Assembly (NCBI RefSeq): GCF_002817655.1 | Contig: NZ_NWQK01000002.1 | Coordinates: 62,001 to 126,000 of the forward strand | From: Candidatus Chlamydia corallus | GTDB taxonomy: Bacteria > Chlamydiota > Chlamydiia > Chlamydiales > Chlamydiaceae | DNA: 64,000 nucleotides | Direction of reading: 5' to 3' | Shown here: positions 1 to 8,472 of the stretch, in pieces | Numbering within the stretch: position 1 is the first letter of the stretch | Layout of the letters: each line of letters starts with the position of its first letter | Notes under the pieces: generated by a model | Seen by the model: only the letters and a program-made list of their open reading frames with translations | Told to the model about the DNA's origin: nothing | Database searches by the model: none | Program-made: the position numbers and the translations under genes

Positions 1-261
1 ACGTTTACTTCCACGTCGTATAGCAGTAACTATTCCCGAAACGTGAGAGGTAATGTATGTATTAGGGAAGTGCTTGTACTCTGCTATAGGAGATCCTGAA
101 AGGATCTCATCTCCTTGATCTACTTTAAGTTTAAGAGGTAATGGACGGAATGGCCTTAAGTCTACGGCAACAAACTCTGGATCTATCTTGTTATAGAAAC
201 CAGATTCTTTGGGAGATCCTTGCAAGGATAAATCTAAACCCCGAGTGACTGTAATTTTCAT
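1..261 (-). CDS. nqrA: Na+-translocating NADH:quinone reductase subunit A, N-terminal part
   Basis: Partial gene running off the left edge; 87 codons are visible from the ATG at 261 and the frame stays open to base 1. The translation starts MKITVTRGLDLSL and continues with a GSPIAEYKHFPN-type segment. This matches the N-terminal region of NqrA, a peripheral subunit of the six-subunit sodium-pumping NADH:ubiquinone reductase in the inner membrane. Chlamydiae rely on this pump for the sodium gradient. No strong ribosome binding site precedes the ATG. It is transcribed in the same direction as the small gene upstream (333-761). Identification rests on the N-terminal sequence only. Confidence 0.85.
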   Translation of the reverse strand, partial: MKITVTRGLDLSLQGSPKESGFYNKIDPEFVAVDLRPFRPLPLKLKVDQGDEILSGSPIAEYKHFPNTYITSHVSGIVTAIRRGSKR

Positions 262-332
262 AAAAATCTATGAGGGAAGTCCCTTGGATGCTCTCCTTGG
301 GTGTTTCATATCAATCGCGATTATAAGTGATT

Positions 333-761
333 TTATAGAGGAATCCAGTTTTTTTTCTTATTTTTTTTGGAAGTTGAAGATTTTTGTTTGACCGGTTTTG
401 ATTCTTTGCCAGAATGTAAATCGAGGGTAATTTCGTTTATTAAATTCTCTGTTTCTTTTCGATATTCATCGCAAGAAGAACGGACTTTTTCTAGAGCTAA
501 CCACTCTTCTGGAGAGAAGTTATCTGGATTATTTGCAAAGACTTCCATTTGTTCTTTAGACATTCCTGTTTGTGCTAAAATTTCTTGAGCTCTCTTGTCT
601 AATTCTTGGATTTTTTCTTGAGTTTTTGCGATTAGGTATTCGTAATCTGCATCAGCATCGGAAGACAATGAAGATCCAAAAGATGAATCAAAGTCTATAT
701 TATAAATGGTTAAGATTTGTTTTATAGAATCTATTATTTTTTGTGCAGATTTACTATTCAT
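333..761 (-). CDS. Conserved chlamydial protein, homologue of the type III chaperone CT635
   Basis: Acidic, Gln/Glu/Lys-rich, helical-looking protein of 142 residues with a lysine-rich C-terminus and no signal peptide or membrane segment. The frame can be extended to 776, but the ATG at 761 has a GGTGA Shine-Dalgarno five bases upstream while the upstream ATG has none, so 761 is preferred. Its position between nqrA and greA matches C. trachomatis CT635. CT635 has been reported as the cytoplasmic chaperone of the secreted effector CT622; a CT622 homologue lies in this window at 26095-28041. The chaperone role here is inferred from synteny and family knowledge, not from a visible motif. Confidence 0.7.
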   Translation of the reverse strand: MNSKSAQKIIDSIKQILTIYNIDFDSSFGSSLSSDADADYEYLIAKTQEKIQELDKRAQEILAQTGMSKEQMEVFANNPDNFSPEEWLALEKVRSSCDEYRKETENLINEITLDLHSGKESKPVKQKSSTSKKNKKKNWIPL

Positions 762-873
762 AACAATCACCATCATTTTAATTTATTATAAAACAAGTTT
801 GATTATTTTGTATTGTGATATTGCTCTTTTTCATACGTAAGAGTATATTTTCAGGTTAAAAACTGGAGACATC

Positions 874-3042
874 GTGGACTATTTAGAAAAGTTGCAAGTC
901 TTAATAGAAGAAGGCCAATCTGCGAACTTTTTAAGCCTTTGGGAAGAATATTGTTTTAACGATGTAGTACGGGGGCCAGAGCTTATTGAAATTCTAGAAA
1001 AGGTAAAGTCTTCTTCTTTAGCATCTTTGTTTGGAAAGATTGTCGATACCGTACTTCCTCTTTGGGAGAAAATACCTGAGGGAAAAGACAAAGACCGTGT
1101 TCTTCAATTAATTTTAGATTTGCAAACATCTAATAGCCAGGTGTTTTTTGATATAGCTTCTGACTATGTTAATAAGAAATACGGTGGAGAGGAGAACTTT
1201 AATGAGGCTTTACGTGTTGTAGGGCTTCGTGATGGGCGTGATTTTCAGTTTAGTCTTAGTCGTTTTGATTTTTTGATGCATATGCACAAGGGGAATTTTG
1301 TCTTCCATCAAGGAGGTTGGGGTGTTGGCGAGGTTATGGGAGTCTCGTTTCTTCAACAAAAGGTGTTGATAGAATTTGAGGGGATTATGAGTGCCAAGGA
1401 TATTTCTTTTGAAACGGCATTTAAAAGTTTAACTCCTTTGAATAGCGAACACTTCCTTTCACGACGGTTTGGAGATCCCGATGGGTTTGAGGCTTTTGCT
1501 AAAGAAAACCCTATTGAGGTTGTTGAAATTCTTCTTAGAGATCTTGGACCAAAGACTGCAAAAGAAATCAAAGATGAGTTGGTCGATCTTGTAATTCCTG
1601 AAGCAGATTGGAATCGATGGTGGCAATCAGCTAAAACTAAGATTAAAAAGGGTACTCAAATTGTATCACCAGACAACGCTAAAGAACCTTATGTTTTGTC
1701 TGATGCAGGGTGTTCTCATATAGGACAGTTGGAACGTAAGCTGGCACTCAGTCTTGATAATTCTGAGAAGATTTCTCTTATCTATCATTTTATTAGAGAT
1801 TTGCATAGCGAATTGAAAAATATGGAGATTCGCAAGAGTCTGATCAAGGCGTTGCAAGATCTTGATATTGATGGTGAGAATAAGTCTTTAGCTTTACAGA
1901 GAGATCTTCTTCTTTCTGAAGATTTAGGGGTTAAGGATGCTATTATAGACAAGGAATACATAACTTCCTTATCAGAAGATGATATCAGTCGGCTTCTAGA
2001 AAAAATGCCCATTGTTGCTTTGCAAAAGTCGTTTCTATCTTTGGTGAGAAAGTATTCTTCCCTATGGCAAGAAGTTTTTATGCAGATTCTTCTTTATACC
2101 ACCTCACCAACTATGAGGGATTTTGTATATAAAATTATTAAAAACGACCCCTCAAGCTTAGAAGTTGCAAAAAAAAGACTTTTGGATTGTGCTTATCAAC
2201 CAATGATGTTTCCTGAGCTATTTGTCTGGTTTTTCTTGAAGCTTGGCAACCATGAGGATGGTCTTTTTGATCCTGAAGATAAGGAAGTTTTAAGGTTGTT
2301 TTTAGAGTCAGCTCTGAATTTTATGTATCAAGTGGCCTCTACACCTCATAAAGAATTAGGGAAAAAGTTACATCATTTCTTGGTAGGGCAAAGGTACCTT
2401 CCTGTGCGTGAGATGATAGAAAATGCACCCCTTTCTTTTTTAAAAGAGTTTCTACTGCTTTCTACCAAGTGCCCCCAGTTTTCTTCTGCCGATTTGAATG
2501 TTTTACAAAGTCTTGCTGAAGTTGTTCAACCAACACTCAAAAAGAATAAGCCCAGTGTTGAAGAAGAAAACATCTTATGGTCAACTTCTGAAAGTTTTTC
2601 AAGAATGAAAGCAAAACTGCAGTCTCTTGTTGGTAAAGAGATGGTTGATAATGCTAAAGAAATTGAAGATGCTCGTTCTTTAGGGGATTTGAGGGAAAAT
2701 TCTGAGTACAAATTTGCTCTAGAAAAGAGGGCTCGTCTACAAGAAGAAATTCGCGTGCTATCTGAAGAAATTAATCGTGCTAGAATTCTTACGAAAGATC
2801 TTGTCTTTACAGATAAGGTTGGTGTTGGCTGTAGTGTTACTTTAAAGGGAGATCATGGAGAGGTTGTAGAATATACGATTTTGGGGCCTTGGGATGCTGA
2901 TCCAGATAGCTGTATACTTTCTTTAAAATCAAAACTCGCGCAGAACATGCTAGGAAAGAAGTTGGATGAAGTGGTAGTCATTCAAGGAAAGGAGTATAAG
3001 ATTTCTCGAATACGATCCATTTGGGAAGAACATGGAGCATAG
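874..3042 (+). CDS. greA: Transcript cleavage factor GreA with very long N-terminal extension
   Basis: GreA rescues backtracked RNA polymerase by stimulating cleavage of the nascent transcript. Usual GreA has about 160 residues; this protein has 722. The GreA part is confined to about residues 570-722: a coiled coil containing the family signature [15 protein letters not shown], then the globular FKBP-like domain (VGVGCSVTL onward). The first roughly 560 residues are a chlamydia-type helical extension of unknown role. The start is GTG at 874, supported by GGAG seven bases upstream. The final codons overlap the 3' end of tRNA-Ala on the other strand. The long form is normal for chlamydiae, so it is not an assembly fusion. 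Confidence 0.9.
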   Translation: MDYLEKLQVLIEEGQSANFLSLWEEYCFNDVVRGPELIEILEKVKSSSLASLFGKIVDTVLPLWEKIPEGKDKDRVLQLILDLQTSNSQVFFDIASDYVNKKYGGEENFNEALRVVGLRDGRDFQFSLSRFDFLMHMHKGNFVFHQGGWGVGEVMGVSFLQQKVLIEFEGIMSAKDISFETAFKSLTPLNSEHFLSRRFGDPDGFEAFAKENPIEVVEILLRDLGPKTAKEIKDELVDLVIPEADWNRWWQSAKTKIKKGTQIVSPDNAKEPYVLSDAGCSHIGQLERKLALSLDNSEKISLIYHFIRDLHSELKNMEIRKSLIKALQDLDIDGENKSLALQRDLLLSEDLGVKDAIIDKEYITSLSEDDISRLLEKMPIVALQKSFLSLVRKYSSLWQEVFMQILLYTTSPTMRDFVYKIIKNDPSSLEVAKKRLLDCAYQPMMFPELFVWFFLKLGNHEDGLFDPEDKEVLRLFLESALNFMYQVASTPHKELGKKLHHFLVGQRYLPVREMIENAPLSFLKEFLLLSTKCPQFSSADLNVLQSLAEVVQPTLKKNKPSVEEENILWSTSESFSRMKAKLQSLVGKEMVDNAKEIEDARSLGDLRENSEYKFALEKRARLQEEIRVLSEEINRARILTKDLVFTDKVGVGCSVTLKGDHGEVVEYTILGPWDADPDSCILSLKSKLAQNMLGKKLDEVVVIQGKEYKISRIRSIWEEHGA

Positions 3043-3105
3043 CGGGGTCGAACCGCTGACCTCAACAATGCCATTGTTGCGCTCTACCAACTGAGCTAAT
3101 ACCCC
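3033..3105 (-). tRNA. tRNA-Ala (anticodon GGC)
   Basis: On the minus strand a complete 73-nt cloverleaf can be folded. The acceptor GGGGTAT pairs with ATGCTCC (one G-U), the anticodon stem CAACA/TGTTG encloses the loop ATGGCAT with anticodon GGC, and the T-loop is GGTTCGACCCC. The discriminator base is A. CCA is not encoded. Its 3' ten bases lie inside the last codons and stop of greA. Confidence 0.95.
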
Positions 3106-3151
3106 AAAAGATACAAAAAAGTATCATGTTAGAGGGTTTAGAATCAATCTT

Positions 3152-3160
3152 TGTTATAAT
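3152..3160 (+). promoter_or_regulatory. Possible extended -10 promoter element before the aminotransferase gene
   Basis: TGTTATAAT is a perfect extended -10 (TGnTATAAT) with no convincing -35. A start site 6-8 bases downstream would give a leader of only about 9 nt and leave the AGGTG ribosome site at 3162-3166 outside the message. Either the message is nearly leaderless or this match is not used. It could equally be coincidence in AT-rich DNA. Confidence 0.3.
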
Positions 3161-3175
3161 TAGGTGTAATCACAT

Positions 3176-4366
3176 ATGAGTTTTTTTAAGCACGTACCCA
3201 CATTTTCTCCTGATGCTATTTTAGGTTTGCAGAACCTTTTCTTTAGGGATAAGCGTTCCGAGAAGGTCAATCTTGTGATTGGTGTTTATGAGCATCCACA
3301 AAAACGTTACGGCGGTCTATCTTGCATACGTAAAGCACAAACTGTGATTTTGGAAGGAGAACAAAACAAGAGTTATCTTCCTATTTCAGGATTGCCAATA
3401 TTTTTAAATGAGATGCGTGAGCTGGTTTTTGGTGAGTTAGATCCAAGTACTGTAACTGGGTTTCAGTCTTTAGGGGGTACAGGAGCATTACACTTGGGTG
3501 CTAAGCTTCTTTCTATGGCAAAAGTATCAGGTAAGGTTTATGTTCCCGAGCAGACCTGGAGCAACCATATACGTATTTTCTCTCAAGAAGGCCTTGAGGT
3601 TATCCGATATCCTTATTATAGCAGAGAACAAAAGCAATTATTATTTGAACCTTTGATTTCATTTTTAAAGGAAGTAGAAAAGAATTCAATCATCTTATTG
3701 CATATTTGTTGTCACAACCCTACAGGTGTAGATTTCACTGAAGATATGTGGAGGGAACTCGCAAGCTTAATGAAAGAACGTGGTTTAATTCCCTTTTTTG
3801 ATGCTGCGTATCAAGGATTTGCTCACGGCATAGATTTAGATAGAAGGCCTATAGAAATTTTTTTATCCGAGGGGAATACGGTTCTTGTAGCTGCTTCAGC
3901 AAGTAAAAACTTTGCTCTTTATGGTGAACGTGTCGGGTATTTTGCTATTTCTAGCACGTTTGTAGATGACTTGGTTAAAATTCGTAGTTGCTTGGAAGAA
4001 AAAATTCGAGGGGAATACTCTTCACCACAACGTTGGGGTGCAGAAATTGTATCTACAATTTTGAGTAATCCATATTTGAAGGAAGAATGGCAATCAGAAC
4101 TCAATTTTATAAGAGAATCTTTGGGTAAAATGAGAACTAAGTTTGTTCAAGCTTTACGTAAGGTTGCAGGTCATACGTTTGACTTTTTGTTATCCCAACA
4201 TGGATTTTTTGCTTACCTAGGGTTTAATGATAAACAGGTGATCTTTCTAAGAGAGGAAAAAGCTATTTATACAACAGCGGGAGGAAGGATCAATTTAAAT
4301 GGAATTACAGAAAAGAATATTGATTATGTAGTTCAAAGTTTTATTGAAGCCTATGAGCTATCTTAG
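3176..4366 (+). CDS. tyrB: Class I aminotransferase (aspartate/aromatic amino acid type)
   Basis: PLP-dependent aminotransferase of 396 residues, the normal length for the AspC/TyrB subfamily. Visible signatures are HNPTG at 180-184 (Asn181 contacts PLP), Asp209 in FFDAAYQGF, the Schiff-base lysine Lys244 in SASKNFALYG, and Arg252 binding the phosphate. The reaction is exchange of an amino group between glutamate/2-oxoglutarate and aspartate or an aromatic amino acid; the sequence alone does not settle the substrate. The ATG at 3176 has AGGTG upstream. The stop overlaps the start region of the mreC-like gene, suggesting translational coupling. It corresponds to the tyrB/CT637 position in C. 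trachomatis. Confidence 0.88.
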   Translation: MSFFKHVPTFSPDAILGLQNLFFRDKRSEKVNLVIGVYEHPQKRYGGLSCIRKAQTVILEGEQNKSYLPISGLPIFLNEMRELVFGELDPSTVTGFQSLGGTGALHLGAKLLSMAKVSGKVYVPEQTWSNHIRIFSQEGLEVIRYPYYSREQKQLLFEPLISFLKEVEKNSIILLHICCHNPTGVDFTEDMWRELASLMKERGLIPFFDAAYQGFAHGIDLDRRPIEIFLSEGNTVLVAASASKNFALYGERVGYFAISSTFVDDLVKIRSCLEEKIRGEYSSPQRWGAEIVSTILSNPYLKEEWQSELNFIRESLGKMRTKFVQALRKVAGHTFDFLLSQHGFFAYLGFNDKQVIFLREEKAIYTTAGGRINLNGITEKNIDYVVQSFIEAYELS

Positions 4367-5369
4367 CCTACGCAATAAAAAAACAAAAATCTGCGTATAT
4401 ATTGTTATTGCTTTGGGGATTCTTTCTTATCGCAGCGTTCCTCAAGAAATTTATGATAAAATGAGAGGCAATTTTATTGCTTTACATGCCAAATTTTTTC
4501 CTAAAATTAAACTTGCTCCCTCTTCTGATCTTGCTAATTTAGAATTAGAGAACCTCCTTCTTAAGGAAAAGGTGGCTTCTTTCGAAGAAAGACTCAAACT
4601 TTATGAGGTCTCTAATCACATTCCTCCTTTATTTCCTGAGATCCTAACTCCTTATTTTCATAAGTTGGTGGAGGGAAAGGTTATCTATCGAGATCACACA
4701 CATTGGTCTAGCTCTTGTTGGGTGAATGTAGGAAAAATTCATGGGATAAAAAAAAACTCTCCAGTGCTCTCTGGAAATGTTCTCGTAGGACTTGTTGACT
4801 ATGTTGGAGAACATCAATCCCGGATACGATTAATCACAGATGTAGGAATGAAACCTTCTGTAATTGCTATGCGAGGGGAAATTCAGGCGTGGTGGATAAA
4901 ACATAGCCTTAGAGAATTAGTTAGACAATTAGAAAAGCTTTCACATGCCTATATCCTTGAAAAGGATAAGTACGAGAAAATTGCACAACTACAAGAATTA
5001 GATGCTTCAATAGAAGGAGAGGGAGAAAACCAAGCGCTTCTGAGAGGCATACTTTCTGGATTTGGTGGGGCTTTATGGAAAGAAGGAGCTCTCTGTTTAG
5101 AAGGAGAAGGATTTTGCTTCAGTGAGGGAAAGACTCTATTACCAGGAGATATCTTAGTAACGACAGGATTAGATGGGGTATTTCCTCCTGGACTGCTTGT
5201 AGCTCAGATCACTAAAGTAAAACCTCCTCGTGACGGAGCATGCACCTTCAAGATAGAGGCACAGCCTTTAGAGCGAAATCTAATGAAGCTCACACAGCTC
5301 TTTATTTTACCTCCCCTAGAATTCAATCCTAATGACAGGCCTGATATTTTTGGATTACTTTGGGATTAA
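4353..5369 (+). CDS. mreC: MreC-like cell-shape protein
   Basis: Protein of 338 residues from the ATG at 4353; a TTG three codons earlier (4344) is an alternative. It has an N-terminal membrane anchor (about residues 12-28), a coiled coil around residues 60-90 (NLELENLLLKEKVASFEERL), then a periplasmic beta domain. That domain contains the MreC-type stretch GIKKNSPVLSGNVLVGLVDYVG followed by RIRLITDVGMKPSV. MreC links MreB filaments to peptidoglycan synthases, which in chlamydiae act at the division septum. It overlaps the aminotransferase gene by 14 bases, and its 3' end overlaps the convergent recB 3' end by 41 bases. The family assignment is moderate because the sequence is divergent. Confidence 0.75.
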   Translation: MSYLSLRNKKTKICVYIVIALGILSYRSVPQEIYDKMRGNFIALHAKFFPKIKLAPSSDLANLELENLLLKEKVASFEERLKLYEVSNHIPPLFPEILTPYFHKLVEGKVIYRDHTHWSSSCWVNVGKIHGIKKNSPVLSGNVLVGLVDYVGEHQSRIRLITDVGMKPSVIAMRGEIQAWWIKHSLRELVRQLEKLSHAYILEKDKYEKIAQLQELDASIEGEGENQALLRGILSGFGGALWKEGALCLEGEGFCFSEGKTLLPGDILVTTGLDGVFPPGLLVAQITKVKPPRDGACTFKIEAQPLERNLMKLTQLFILPPLEFNPNDRPDIFGLLWD

Positions 5370-8300
5370 AGGCTGGTTTTTCGTTTAAAACAAAAAACCC
5401 ATTTCCATGTCTGTCTATGCCACGGATAAAGATAATTCCAATTTCAACATCATCATTGATGTCAAATTGACTTAAAAATTTTTTTACTGCTTTGATATAA
5501 ATCCTTCCTTGGTAATCTAATTTCTCTCGCTTTACATAGATAGCTAAACTACTTTCTGAGTAATCAGAACTTGTCTCTCCTAGAAATGATGTTTTCCAAT
5601 CGATAATATAATATTTTCCTTCATGCTCAAAAAAGAAGTCTATTACCCCTTGCCAAAGCTCGTTATTTTCTAGAAATAAAAAAGAAGTCTCTCGAAATAT
5701 CTTATTCGGTAGAACTTGAGATAGAGAAAATGTCTGCGATGAAAATGTTAAAGGAGAACAAAATGTCTTAGTGAGTAGTGTAAGAATTGTTTCTTCGAAT
5801 CCTTCAAGATGCGTATGTTTGGTGAAACGCGCGATCGTAGACATTAAGTAATCTGTATCTTTTAATAGCGAAAGTTGAATAGATTCTAAAATTTTATGTA
5901 TGAGGATTCCAGTTTTCTCTCCTGTGGGGAGTTGTTGTTTTGAAAGCGTGAGTTTAGGGTGCGGGAAAGATTGCGAGTCCTTGTAACTGTCCAACATGGA
6001 TTTTGTAGAGGAAAAAGAAAAGATGGTTTTTGAAGGAATCTCTTTTAGAGAGAAGGTCTCCAAAGGTGGTAGATTAAACGTTGTTGTAGCCTGTCTATTT
6101 TCCGTAGGTAAAGAGTATGAGAATAAATCCGGATGTTCTTGATATAGGTGGATAGCTAAGTCATAAGCCGATGCGTGCTTGCCTTCTAATTTCACGTAAT
6201 TTGTTAATGCCGAGATGCTCTGGAGGGAAGACGACTGCATGTTTATAGGTAGGTACAGTTGTTTTTTTGCTCGGGTGCAAGCAACGTACATTTCTCTTAG
6301 TAGTTCTGAAGAGCTTTTATTTTTTTTGCTTCTGTCAATTCCTGGGCAAAAAACTATATCATATTCAAGACCTTTAGAAGAATGAATGGTAGTGATTTTT
6401 AAAGTTTCCGAGTCCTCAGAATGGAAAGATATAGCGAGCTCCTCTTCCCATCGTCCTGTTTCAGAAAAATTTTTCAAGTGAAGAAGTTGATGGTAGGGAT
6501 AAGAAGAAATTGTATCTAGATAACCACAAAGCTTCTCCATTTCCTGGAAAATAAGCCCCCCTTGAGAGGATCTTAACAATACTTTTCCTTGCGTAGTCAT
6601 CAAATGATAAAATGTAGCTAGAAGTCCGTGGTTCGCGATATAGCTATGTAGTGATTGGAAATAGACAGTATAGTCTTCTTTCTTCATAGTGACTTCATCT
6701 AAAGAGAGCCCAAAAAACGAGGAGAGCAGTATTTTGCTGATTTTTTCGTAATTTTCTGGATGAAGAATTGCTTCTAATAAAGCCACAGTAAGTATGTAAG
6801 TTTCTGTAAGATGGAATATAGATTTATTTTTAGAAAAGGAAACAGGAATCGTTGCATAGGAAATTAACTCAAAAGCTTGCTTAGAATCAGAGACTAGGAC
6901 CACCATATCTCCTAGGGGAATCTTTTGTTCTTTTTGTAGTCGCAGAGCCTCTGAAAATATCCATAAGGCTTGGTTTTTAATATTTTCATAAAAGAAGAAA
7001 TGCACAGGAGCATGAGGGGAGTTTTCAAATTTCTCTATACTCTGAGGATTTAGCGAGTGGTATTCTATAGATGGATAGCCAGGGATTTCCAGGAAAGGAG
7101 AGATTTTTTTAAATATTTTGTTGATGGCTTCCATGAGTTTTGGTGTAGAACGGTAATTGTTGACGAGTTGCAGTTGGTTAGTTTCTGAAAACGAAGATTT
7201 GGCCTTAAGATAGGTAGGAAGATCGGCATTTCTCCACTCATAGATAGATTGCTTAGGGTCTCCAATAAGAAATACCGATCCTGCAAATTCTTCAGAAATA
7301 AATAGCTTGGAAAAGATGCTCCATTGTTGCTTATCCGTATCTTGAAATTCGTCAATTAATACGAGCTGATATTGTTCTCTTAGAGCATGAACTACAGGTT
7401 GGGCTTCAGATGAGGAGAACAGCTTCTCTAGAGCAAAGATACTTTCGTCAGGAGAAAGCCATGGGGTATAGTTTTGTTTGAGATAACATTGGATATCAAG
7501 TAACAAAGTATTAAAAATATTGTTTATGTTACAGAATTCTAGAGTACGCTCTATCCACGACATTTTTTCTAAAAGAGTAAAGGCATTACAGGGTTTATAA
7601 CGTGCGAGGCGATGTTTGAAACTGAAAGTTTCTGCAACTTTAAAGAATGAAAACAAGGCGCTATGAGTCTCTGAGGTGTAGAGAAGATCTACAAAATGAT
7701 GGAGATCATCAAGAATCGAAAAGGGCTGCTTTTTAAATCCTGAGGTGTGAGCAATCAGCTGATTTAGGAAGTCTTGTTTTGGAATTTCTAAAAGAGACTG
7801 GTATATTTGTTGATGCCAAAGGGAAAGCTGCTTGAGTCTTTCTAAACGTGAGGGAAGAGAGAATGAGACTCGTTGGGTATAGCTGGCAAGTAGCTTATCA
7901 ATAAGAGAAGATGTATGTTTCGAGGTTACATTGTAGCGAACTGCTAATAGATGAAATTGTTCATGAAAAAGTACATTTTTCCAGAGGTCTTGTTTTAAAT
8001 AATTATTGATGTGATGAAGAATTAACTGAGAATGGGTCAGAGCAGGGTTTTTATGAATAAGACGAGTCTTAGGAAAATATTGTTCTAGAATAAAGTTACA
8101 AAAGCCGTGAATAGTAAACAAAGACATTTGATCTAGAGTAGCAAGGGCATTGCGAACTTGCATGTAAATCTGCTTTACATTGCAGTTAGCATCTAGATAT
8201 GTGGGTAGAGAAGCTGGATAAGAGTTTAAAGCTGCCTTTAATTCTCTTAGAATTTTAGAGAGAGTATTTTTAATGCGAACCTTAAGCTCGTTAGTAGCAG

Positions 8301-8472
8301 CATTCGTAAATGTGATGGCCAGGGCATGTTCTATATGGGTTAGAGAACCTTCAATCAAGGCTCGCAAAACAATCTGTTCTATAGTAAAAGTTTTTCCTGT
8401 GCCAGCAGAGGCTTCTAGAAAAAATTTTCCCTGAATTGAAGAATTACAATCAAAAATATTAAATGGTTTCAC
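5329..8472 (-). CDS. recB: Exodeoxyribonuclease V beta subunit RecB
   Basis: UvrD-like helicase with a C-terminal nuclease, 1047 residues. Motif I (Walker A) is ASAGTGKT at 21-28; motif II is IDEFQDTD near 375, motif III GDPKQSIYEWR near 404, and motif V/VI region IHSSKGLEYDIVF near 694. The C-terminal RecB nuclease motif GVIDFFFEHEG...YYIIDWKT is near 940-957, with the catalytic Asp and Lys in place. RecBCD processes double-strand ends for recombination repair. The start overlaps the recC stop by 14 bases, so the two are translationally coupled. recD is not in this window. The 3' end overlaps the convergent mreC-like gene. Confidence 0.93.
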   Translation of the reverse strand: MKPFNIFDCNSSIQGKFFLEASAGTGKTFTIEQIVLRALIEGSLTHIEHALAITFTNAATNELKVRIKNTLSKILRELKAALNSYPASLPTYLDANCNVKQIYMQVRNALATLDQMSLFTIHGFCNFILEQYFPKTRLIHKNPALTHSQLILHHINNYLKQDLWKNVLFHEQFHLLAVRYNVTSKHTSSLIDKLLASYTQRVSFSLPSRLERLKQLSLWHQQIYQSLLEIPKQDFLNQLIAHTSGFKKQPFSILDDLHHFVDLLYTSETHSALFSFFKVAETFSFKHRLARYKPCNAFTLLEKMSWIERTLEFCNINNIFNTLLLDIQCYLKQNYTPWLSPDESIFALEKLFSSSEAQPVVHALREQYQLVLIDEFQDTDKQQWSIFSKLFISEEFAGSVFLIGDPKQSIYEWRNADLPTYLKAKSSFSETNQLQLVNNYRSTPKLMEAINKIFKKISPFLEIPGYPSIEYHSLNPQSIEKFENSPHAPVHFFFYENIKNQALWIFSEALRLQKEQKIPLGDMVVLVSDSKQAFELISYATIPVSFSKNKSIFHLTETYILTVALLEAILHPENYEKISKILLSSFFGLSLDEVTMKKEDYTVYFQSLHSYIANHGLLATFYHLMTTQGKVLLRSSQGGLIFQEMEKLCGYLDTISSYPYHQLLHLKNFSETGRWEEELAISFHSEDSETLKITTIHSSKGLEYDIVFCPGIDRSKKNKSSSELLREMYVACTRAKKQLYLPINMQSSSLQSISALTNYVKLEGKHASAYDLAIHLYQEHPDLFSYSLPTENRQATTTFNLPPLETFSLKEIPSKTIFSFSSTKSMLDSYKDSQSFPHPKLTLSKQQLPTGEKTGILIHKILESIQLSLLKDTDYLMSTIARFTKHTHLEGFEETILTLLTKTFCSPLTFSSQTFSLSQVLPNKIFRETSFLFLENNELWQGVIDFFFEHEGKYYIIDWKTSFLGETSSDYSESSLAIYVKREKLDYQGRIYIKAVKKFLSQFDINDDVEIGIIFIRGIDRHGNGFFVLNEKPAFNPKVIQKYQACH

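Noticed and set aside
7065..7355. 96-codon frame inside recB on the same strand, other frame
   Set aside because: Shadow of recB; the recB frame carries all helicase motifs through this region.
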